From Streptomyces lilacinus (GTDB taxonomy: Bacteria > Actinomycetota > Actinomycetes > Streptomycetales > Streptomycetaceae), in NCBI GenBank assembly GCA_000715685.1, contig KL569414.1, forward strand, positions 120,405-127,473: DNA of 7,069 nt. The letters run 5' to 3'. This document shows, one piece after another, positions 1 through 4,757 of the stretch. How positions within the stretch are numbered: the first letter of the stretch is position 1; each line of letters starts with the position of its first letter. Below the pieces are notes generated by a model, which was not told where the DNA came from, did no database searches, and was given only the letters and a program-made list of their open reading frames with translations. The position numbers were made by a program, and so were the translations under genes.

Positions 1-435
1 GTAGAACAGGTCGGCGCCGCCGAGGGCGGCCGTCTCGTGCAGGGCCGCGCCGTGCTCGGCCAGGAGGGCCTTGTTGGCGCTCACCACCGAGGCGCCGCGC
101 TCCAGGGCCGTCGTGACCAGCGACCGCGCCGGCTCGATGCCGCCGAGCAGCTCGACGACGATGTCGACGTCGTCGCGCTTGACCAGCTCCAGCGCGTCGG
201 GGGTGAACAGCTCGGGCGCGATGCCGACGTCCCGGGGGCGGCGGACGTCCCGCACGGCGACCCCGGCGATCTCGACGGGCGCGCCGACGCGGGCGGCCAG
301 CAGCCCGGGCGACTCGTGCAGCCGCCGCACGACCTCCGTCCCCACCACGCCGCAGCCCAGGACGGCCGCTCTCAACGGCCTGGTGTGCGTACCGCTGTTC
401 ATGACGTTGTCATTCATGACGTCGTTGTCGTTCAT
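1..435 (-). CDS. hom: Homoserine dehydrogenase, N-terminal part (runs off the window)
   Basis: Homoserine dehydrogenase reduces aspartate-4-semialdehyde to homoserine with NAD(P)H in the cytosol, the branch point toward threonine and methionine. Only the first 145 residues are present; the family is usually about 430. Visible are the Rossmann dinucleotide motif GCGVVG (residues 27-32), the family signature ELLGGIEPAR (95-104) and the SANKALLA segment (119-126) with the conserved Asn-Lys pair. The catalytic and any C-terminal ACT domain lie outside. Three in-frame ATGs occur (435, 417, 402). The first is chosen because only it has a Shine-Dalgarno sequence (AAAGGA, about 8 bases upstream), and because its ATG overlaps the transporter stop as ATGA, implying translational coupling. 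The Met-Asn-Asp-Asn-rich start (MNDNDVMNDNVMNSG) is unusual and internally repetitive. The identity follows from the motifs; a role in a special pathway is inferred from the operon. Confidence 0.93.
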   Translation of the reverse strand, partial: MNDNDVMNDNVMNSGTHTRPLRAAVLGCGVVGTEVVRRLHESPGLLAARVGAPVEIAGVAVRDVRRPRDVGIAPELFTPDALELVKRDDVDIVVELLGGIEPARSLVTTALERGASVVSANKALLAEHGAALHETAALGGADLFY

Positions 436-1769
436 GGCATTGTCCTTTCGTCGGCCGGGGCGACGGCGCGACGCCGTCGCACCAGCCGGAAGACCTCGGC
501 CACCGCGACCAGGAGCACCGGCAGGACGAGGTAGTAGCGGAAGAAGACGAGCGAGCAGACCAGCGCGACCAGCCCGACGACCGCGCCGCACCAGGCGGCG
601 GACATCCGCCGCAGCAGCCGCACCGCCGACGCCAGACCGGCCACGTACACGGTCACGAAGAGCACGGACGCCGCGGTCATGATCGAGTCGACGCCGACCG
701 GCGCGATCGAGAGCACCACCATGACCGCGGTCGCGATCGCCGCCAGGACGACGAGGCTGCGCCGGGGCACCTGGCCCGCCGCACCGCCCTTGGCGAACCA
801 CCGGGGCAGGCCGCCGTCCCGGCCCAGCGCCGCGCCGAGCCGGGCCCCGCTCGCGGCGAAGGCGTTCACCGTGCCGAAGGAGAGCAGGACGGCCACGGAG
901 ACGGTGACGGCCTGCGCGGCGTCCCCGATGCCGCGCTCCATGAGCATCGTCAGCGGGACGGCGGAGTCGTTCATGGCCGGGCCCAGCACGCCGATGCAGG
1001 CGAAGGCGAGGCCGAGGTAGAGCACGGCGACCACGACGACCGAGAGCGCCGTGATCCGGGGCAGCTGCCGGCGCGGGTCGGAGAACTCGCCCGAGAGGTG
1101 GGTGACGGCCTCCCAACCCGCGAACGAGTAGAAGAGCAGCGTCACCGCCTCGCCCACCGCCAGCCAGCCGTGCGGCGCGAAGGGCTCCAGGTTCTCGGCC
1201 CGGGTGTGGGGGAGCGCGGTGAACACGGCCGTCAGCAGCACCAGCATGAGCAGGCCCACCAGCGCCAGCTGCATGCGGCCGGACATCCGCAGCCCGAACC
1301 AGTTGCCGGTGTACGCGACGAGGAGGATCACCGCCGCCGCGACCATGGCCGTGGCCCGACCGCCGCCGAGCCACCCCGCGACGTACTCCCCGCCGATGAT
1401 CGAGGCGCAGCAGTTCGCCACCGGCACCGTGAAGTAGAAGCTCCACCCCACCGGTGTGGCCGCCCGCGCCCCGAACGCCTTGGTGACGAAGGTGGCGATG
1501 CCGCCGCCGTCGGGATAGCGCATCCCCAGGGCGGCGAAGGCGCTCGCCACCGGGACGCACAGCAGCACGATCACGCCCCAGGCGATCAGGGACGCGGGCC
1601 CCGCCGCGTGCGCGGCCAGGGCCGGCAGCGCCAGCAGCCCGCCGCCGAGCACCGCGCCCACGTAGAGCGCCGTGCCCTCGCCGATGCCGATGCCGTGGTG
1701 CGCCGCCGCGGGAACGGGCCGCGCGGCGGTCTCCGGCGGCGCGGGCCGCCGGGTGGTCGTCGATGTCAT
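432..1769 (-). CDS. APC-superfamily amino-acid transporter, YjeH-like efflux type
   Basis: A 445-residue integral membrane protein with about 12 hydrophobic segments, the usual count for the amino acid/polyamine/organocation superfamily. The first helix begins near the Gly-rich GAVLGGGLLALPALAA and is followed by PASLIAWGVIVLLCVP and LGMRYPDGGGIATFV. The sixth segment reads LLFYSFAGWEAVTHLSGEF. From memory, these resemble E. coli YjeH, the methionine and branched-chain amino-acid exporter of the amino-acid efflux group, more than uptake permeases. Efflux is therefore the favoured direction, but the substrate is unknown. The ATG at 1769 lies two bases after the lysC stop, with GGGG about 9 bases upstream; an open frame extends further upstream to 1946 but only overlaps lysC. 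The stop overlaps the hom start. Placement between two aspartate-pathway enzymes suggests it handles homoserine, threonine, methionine or a derived amino acid. Confidence 0.88.
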   Translation of the reverse strand: MTSTTTRRPAPPETAARPVPAAAHHGIGIGEGTALYVGAVLGGGLLALPALAAHAAGPASLIAWGVIVLLCVPVASAFAALGMRYPDGGGIATFVTKAFGARAATPVGWSFYFTVPVANCCASIIGGEYVAGWLGGGRATAMVAAAVILLVAYTGNWFGLRMSGRMQLALVGLLMLVLLTAVFTALPHTRAENLEPFAPHGWLAVGEAVTLLFYSFAGWEAVTHLSGEFSDPRRQLPRITALSVVVVAVLYLGLAFACIGVLGPAMNDSAVPLTMLMERGIGDAAQAVTVSVAVLLSFGTVNAFAASGARLGAALGRDGGLPRWFAKGGAAGQVPRRSLVVLAAIATAVMVVLSIAPVGVDSIMTAASVLFVTVYVAGLASAVRLLRRMSAAWCGAVVGLVALVCSLVFFRYYLVLPVLLVAVAEVFRLVRRRRAVAPADERTMP

Positions 1770-1771
1770 GG

Positions 1772-2332
1772 TCAGCGCCCCGTGCCCGCGTGGACGGTGG
1801 CGTACGTGTCGCTGTCCAGCCCGAAGCCGCTGTGCAGGGCCCGCACCGCGGCGTCGAGCTCGTCGGCCCGGCAGAGGGCCGACAGCCGGATCTCCGACGC
1901 CGAGATCAGCTGGACGTCGATGCCCGCCTCGGCCAGCGTCCGGCACAGCCGCGCCACGATGCCGGGCTCACGGACGCCGGCCCCGACGAGCGACACCTGG
2001 CCCACGTCGCCGTCGCAGCGCACCGCGCCGAAACCGACGCGGTCGCGGTGCTCGCCGAGGAGCTCGGCGACGCGCGGCCCGTCCTCCCCGGACACGGTGA
2101 ACGTCAGCTCGGTCCGCGACGAGGCGTTCTCGGCGCCGGCGTGCTGGGCACTCGCCTTCTGAGCACCTGCCTTCTGAGCACCAGTCTTCTGAAACATGTC
2201 GACGGGTATCCCGGCGGCGGCCACCACGTCCAGGACGTCGGCCGTCGCCGACGGCCGGACCGGCACGTCCTCGACGGTGACCCTGGTGACCGACCGGGTG
2301 TGGGTCACACCCGTGATGTGCGAGCCTTCCAC
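1772..2332 (-). CDS. Probable internally started beta subunit of aspartate kinase
   Basis: Actinobacterial aspartate kinases are usually alpha2beta2, with the regulatory beta subunit made from an in-frame start inside lysC. Here a GTG at codon 250 (Val250), just before the ACT domains, is preceded by the purine run GGGGGGAA about 8 bases upstream. It would yield a 186-residue protein holding both ACT domains and the five-residue repeats. The position matches the known beta start in Corynebacterium, just ahead of the ITGV-type segment that begins ACT1. The start is inferred; no separate promoter is proposed. Confidence 0.5.
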   Translation of the reverse strand: MEGSHITGVTHTRSVTRVTVEDVPVRPSATADVLDVVAAAGIPVDMFQKTGAQKAGAQKASAQHAGAENASSRTELTFTVSGEDGPRVAELLGEHRDRVGFGAVRCDGDVGQVSLVGAGVREPGIVARLCRTLAEAGIDVQLISASEIRLSALCRADELDAAVRALHSGFGLDSDTYATVHAGTGR

Positions 2333-3079
2333 TGCTGAACTTCCCCCCACGGAATTCGAGACGAGCGTTCCCGGGTGATCGGTGAACGACGAGCGGACAC
2401 GGATGTCCACGTGGTGCCTCCGGGCGTACTCCACGCAGCGCGACATGAGCACCTTCGCGCCGGTGGCCGCCATTTCCAGCATTTCCTCGTACGTGATGGC
2501 CTCGAGCGGCCGTGCGCTGCGGACGACGCGGGGATCGGCGGAGAACACGCCGTCGACGTCCGTGTAGATCTCGCAGACGTCGGCCTTCAGCGCCGCGGCC
2601 AGCGCGACCGCGGTCACGTCCGAGCCGCCGCGCCCCAGCGTCGTGATGTCACCGGTCTCCCGGTTGACGCCCTGGAACCCCGCGACCAGCGGGATCGAGC
2701 CCCGGTCCAGCGCCTCCCGGACCCGGTCCGGCGCGACCTCGACGATGCGCGCCCTGCCGTGGGCGGCGTCCGTGAACACCCCGGCCTGGTCGCCGGCCAG
2801 GGACTGGGCGCTGCTTCCCCGGTCGTGGATGGCCATGGCCATCAGGGCGTTGGACACGCGCTCCCCGGAGGTCAGCAGCATGTCCATCTCGCGCGCCGGC
2901 GGGTCGCCGGACACCTGCCGCGCCAGGTCGATCAGCTCATCGCTGGTGTCCCCCATCGCCGAGCACACGATGACGACCTCGTGACCGCCGCGGTGCATCC
3001 GCACCACGCGTTCGGCGACGCGTCTGATCCGGTCGGGGTCTTGCAGGGAGGAACCACCGTACTTCTGGACGACCAGCAC
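1772..3079 (-). CDS. lysC: Aspartate kinase with a repeat insertion in the first ACT domain
   Basis: This enzyme phosphorylates L-aspartate to 4-aspartyl phosphate, the committed step to lysine, threonine and methionine. The 435 residues hold the kinase domain (about 1-240), with KYGGSS (6-11), SAMGDT (40-45), TSGERVS (70-76), TTLGRGGSD (146-154) and YTDVDGVFSADPR (172-184). Two ACT domains follow (about 265-345 and 358-430), ending in the typical AGTGR. The GTG at 3079 is fixed by an in-frame TGA immediately upstream, with GGAG 7 bases before it. The length exceeds the usual 421-424 residues because of an insertion at 298-317: four five-residue units, KTGAQ, KAGAQ, KASAQ and HAGAE. It replaces most of the conserved VQNVS segment of ACT1, which in Corynebacterium LysC belongs to the region of feedback-resistance mutations. 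Altered lysine/threonine inhibition is inferred. The gene heads an operon with a transporter and hom rather than the common lysC-asd pair. Confidence 0.95.
   Translation of the reverse strand: MLVVQKYGGSSLQDPDRIRRVAERVVRMHRGGHEVVIVCSAMGDTSDELIDLARQVSGDPPAREMDMLLTSGERVSNALMAMAIHDRGSSAQSLAGDQAGVFTDAAHGRARIVEVAPDRVREALDRGSIPLVAGFQGVNRETGDITTLGRGGSDVTAVALAAALKADVCEIYTDVDGVFSADPRVVRSARPLEAITYEEMLEMAATGAKVLMSRCVEYARRHHVDIRVRSSFTDHPGTLVSNSVGGSSAVEGSHITGVTHTRSVTRVTVEDVPVRPSATADVLDVVAAAGIPVDMFQKTGAQKAGAQKASAQHAGAENASSRTELTFTVSGEDGPRVAELLGEHRDRVGFGAVRCDGDVGQVSLVGAGVREPGIVARLCRTLAEAGIDVQLISASEIRLSALCRADELDAAVRALHSGFGLDSDTYATVHAGTGR
2129..2188 (-). repeat. 15-bp tandem repeat in lysC coding KAGAQ-like units
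   Basis: About four head-to-tail 15-bp units encode KTGAQ, KAGAQ, KASAQ and HAGAE. The two units nearest the 5' end are most alike (GGTGCTCAGAAG recurs), and the units diverge toward the 3' end. Several codons (GGT, GCT, GCA) end in A or T, unlike the rest of the gene, which fits fairly recent slippage expansion. Aligned from memory with ordinary actinobacterial LysC, the segment between the conserved DM and the T-[DE]-[IL]-[ST]-F-T motif is longer by about 15 residues, equal to three repeat units. The frame is preserved. Confidence 0.85.
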
Positions 3080-3539
3080 TCACTAGCTCCGTTCAGAATC
3101 AATGGCGCATGAAGAAAGAAGAGCGAGAAATCACAGTGGAGTGAGGATGCTCCGCCTGATCGGGAGCGCAGAGGGCAGGCCCGTACGGCGTGCCGGCACA
3201 ACTGCCGGCGCGCTCCGTCGGGCGCTGCGCGAAGGAATGCGGCTGTTCAGCCGAAGGTGAGAGCCGGCGACCTGAACCAGGGCGTCGGGCGGGAAATTCC
3301 GCCGCGACCGAAAAGGCCGATCGATGACCGGACGGTGCAGGTGCCATGCCGTGTTGGTTCGACGCTTCCCCCGTCGACTGCCGTCAAGCATGCCGTGCTA
3401 CGAGCTAACACTCCGTGCATGGTGCTCTTTCTCGTCGACCAGTCGCCGTCGCCCGGTCCTGAACGTGGGTAGGAGGGGGCGAGGTCAACTGGCTCTGACT
3501 TTCCCTTACTTAGACAGAGACGTTGATAAAAGAGTGTGC
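3080..3539 (-). promoter_or_regulatory. Long untranslated leader of the lysC operon with foldable elements
   Basis: If the promoter at 3546-3575 is used, about 460 nt of RNA precede lysC. Near its 5' end a two-part helix can form: TCAAC pairs with GTTGA and CTCTG with CAGAG (plus-strand arms at 3485-3489/3522-3526 and 3493-3497/3515-3519). An internal loop of 2 and 3 nt separates the helices, and a 17-nt terminal loop closes them. Further down lies a perfect 7-bp stem with a 4-nt loop. The sequence is visibly more A+T-rich than the genes on either side. I recognise no known riboswitch or T-box class, and no run of threonine, isoleucine or lysine codons of the classical attenuator type. A regulatory role is inferred. 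Confidence 0.4.
3188..3213 (-). repeat. Strong hairpin in the lysC leader
   Basis: GCCGGCA and TGCCGGC form a perfect 7-bp stem around a 4-nt loop (GTTG on the minus strand; plus-strand arms 3192-3198 and 3203-3209). After one C-A mismatch a further 3 bp (GCG/CGC) extend it. No T-run follows on the minus strand, so it is not an ordinary intrinsic terminator. It begins about 110 bases before the lysC start and could be a pausing, stability or switch element. Confidence 0.5.
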
Positions 3540-3545
3540 CCCAGG

Positions 3546-3575
3546 ACCGTAGGCAGCAGGTACGTGCACTGTCAA
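3546..3575 (-). promoter_or_regulatory. Predicted sigma70/HrdB-type promoter of the lysC operon
   Basis: On the minus strand a perfect -35 TTGACA (3575-3570) is followed after 18 bases by TACGGT (3551-3546), which keeps the T-A...T of the -10 consensus. Transcription would start near 3539 and read toward lysC, about 460 bases away. I saw no comparably good promoter closer to the lysC start. There is no gene on the plus strand here, so it would serve only the lysC-transporter-hom operon. Confidence 0.6.
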
Positions 3576-3576
3576 C

Positions 3577-3596
3577 TCACATGTGACGCAGGCGTC
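3577..3596. promoter_or_regulatory. Candidate operator: palindrome plus inverted repeat upstream of the -35 box
   Basis: TCACATGTGA (3577-3586) is a perfect 10-bp palindrome lying one base upstream of the -35 hexamer. It overlaps a second perfect inverted repeat, GACGC-AG-GCGTC (3585-3596). A further TGTGAC half-like copy sits at 3604-3609, 22 bp (about two helical turns) from the TGTGAC at 3582-3587. Such dyads beside a promoter are typical of regulator binding sites. No specific regulator can be named. Confidence 0.4.
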
Positions 3597-3640
3597 GTGG
3601 CGCTGTGACATCGGTCGGATTCCCGCGTCAAGAGGGCATC

Positions 3641-3666
3641 AAAATCGCCGGTTTGGCGCGAACGCC
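3641..3666 (-). terminator. Weak possible terminator after the O-methyltransferase
   Basis: Two mutually exclusive short hairpins lie about 40 to 60 bases after the methyltransferase stop. One is a 4-bp stem with a TTCG loop (GGCG-TTCG-CGCC). The other is CGCC-AAACC-GGCG followed by ATTTT. The stems are only 4 bp, so termination here is uncertain. The position between two operons is the main argument. Confidence 0.2.
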
Positions 3667-3702
3667 GTTGTCTTAAAGGCGACTTGACCCGACGGTAAGG
3701 TG

Positions 3703-4743
3703 TCAGCGTGAGGCGGCTCGGCTGCACGGTTCCTTCACAGAACATGCCATCAAAATCAATCCGTCCGTCACTGCCGACACGTCCGTCGACTCCAGCCCCG
3801 CCCGGTCGGCGAGGGCGCCGAGCTCGTCCGGGCGGCGCAGCCGGCCCCCGTACACCAGCGCCAGCAGCAGGTCGAGCTCGAGCGGCCCGCTCGGGGACGC
3901 CGCGGAGTCGTCCGGCCGCGCGTACTCCACCACCAGCACCCGGCCGCCCGCCCCCACCGCCTCCGCGCACCGGCGCAGGACGACCTCCGCGTGCTCGTCC
4001 GGCCAGTCGTGGACGACGTTGACCAACAGGGCCGCGTCGGCCGTCCGCGGCAGCGCGTCGAAGAAGCTGCCGCCGACGAAGGCGCAGCGCCGACCTTCGG
4101 GCGTCGCGCCCCACGCGGCGCGGGCCGCCGCCACGGTGGCCGCGCGGTCGAACAGGGTGCCGCGCAGGGCGGGGCGGGCGCGCAGGACGGCGGCGAGCAC
4201 GGCGCCGGTGCCGCCGCCGACGTCCAGGACGTGGCGGACCGACGACCAGTCGAACGCGGCGACGACGGTGGGGGCGAGGGCCGCGGCCCGGCGCTCCATG
4301 GCCGCGTCGAACGACGCCGCCAGCCCGGGGTCGGCCGCCAGGTCGTCCCACACGGGCCGCCCGTACGCCCGCTCGTGGACCGGACGGCCCGTGCGCAGGG
4401 CCTCGAGCACGTGGACGCAGGCGCGGTCGCCGCGCGCGACCGCGCCGTCGAGGTCCAGCCAGGGCCGCAGGCTCATGGGGTGTCCTGATTCGAGCAGCCG
4501 GGAGAGGTCGGTGGGGCCGTAGACGCCGGGGCGGGGCGCGGCGAGGACGCCGTGCGCCGCGAGCAGGCGCAGGGCGCGGTGGAGCGCCTCCGGCACGGTC
4601 CCCGTGCGGCGGGCCAGCTCGGCGACGTCGGCCTCGCCGTCGGCGAGGAGGTCCGGGACGCCGAGGGTCACCACGGCCCGCAGTGCCCACGGCGTCATCG
4701 TGTCCTTGAGCGCGAGCAGCCGGGCGAAGGCACTGTCGTCCAT
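3703..4743 (-). CDS. SAM-dependent O-methyltransferase, plant-type (acetylserotonin/DnrK-like family)
   Basis: A 346-residue cytosolic enzyme expected to transfer a methyl group from S-adenosylmethionine to a hydroxyl of a small molecule. The N-terminal part (about 10-95) is the helical dimerisation/winged-helix domain (TPWALRAVVTLGVPDLLADG). The catalytic domain has the SAM motif VLDVGGGTG (172-180), an acidic residue in TLFDR (196-200), FVGGSFFDALP (222-231) and VNVVHDWPDE (241-250). Its His245 is at the position of the catalytic base in plant-type O-methyltransferases. EYARPDD (273-279) follows. The family occurs widely in aromatic polyketide and peptide clusters; the substrate is unknown. 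The ATG at 4743 has GAGGAG about 10 bases upstream, overlapping the TGA of the preceding gene, 14 bases away. Although the frame is open well upstream, that stretch is only an alternative frame of the neighbour. The last dozen residues form an unremarkable tail. Confidence 0.9.
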   Translation of the reverse strand: MDDSAFARLLALKDTMTPWALRAVVTLGVPDLLADGEADVAELARRTGTVPEALHRALRLLAAHGVLAAPRPGVYGPTDLSRLLESGHPMSLRPWLDLDGAVARGDRACVHVLEALRTGRPVHERAYGRPVWDDLAADPGLAASFDAAMERRAAALAPTVVAAFDWSSVRHVLDVGGGTGAVLAAVLRARPALRGTLFDRAATVAAARAAWGATPEGRRCAFVGGSFFDALPRTADAALLVNVVHDWPDEHAEVVLRRCAEAVGAGGRVLVVEYARPDDSAASPSGPLELDLLLALVYGGRLRRPDELGALADRAGLESTDVSAVTDGLILMACSVKEPCSRAASR

Positions 4744-4757
4744 GCGGTCCGCTCTCC

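Noticed and set aside
1770..1946. Extended start for the transporter at 1946
   Set aside because: It would overlap the lysC ACT2 domain, and the added sequence is hydrophilic, Arg-rich and unlike the family.
37..2378. Long open frames on the plus strand opposite hom, the transporter and lysC
   Set aside because: They are low-complexity Arg/Ala/Pro/Ser-rich or His/Gln-rich translations with no family motifs, antisense to clear genes; high GC keeps such frames open.
2932..3201. 89-codon minus-strand frame overlapping the lysC start
   Set aside because: It is the shifted frame of lysC codons plus the leader and shows no independent start signal.
3099..3391. Two overlapping minus-strand frames of 82 and 86 codons upstream of lysC
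   Set aside because: Neither has a Shine-Dalgarno sequence or motif, composition is Arg/Ser/Pro-rich, and they lie in the presumed leader.
3080..3702. CRISPR array, tRNA, insertion sequence or attachment site in the gap
   Set aside because: No regularly spaced repeats, cloverleaf, transposase fragment or long direct repeats were seen.
3637..3757. Direct repeat CATCAAAATC at 3637-3646 and 3748-3757
   Set aside because: Only 10 bp, one copy inside coding sequence and no flanking similarity; probably chance in an A+T-richer patch.
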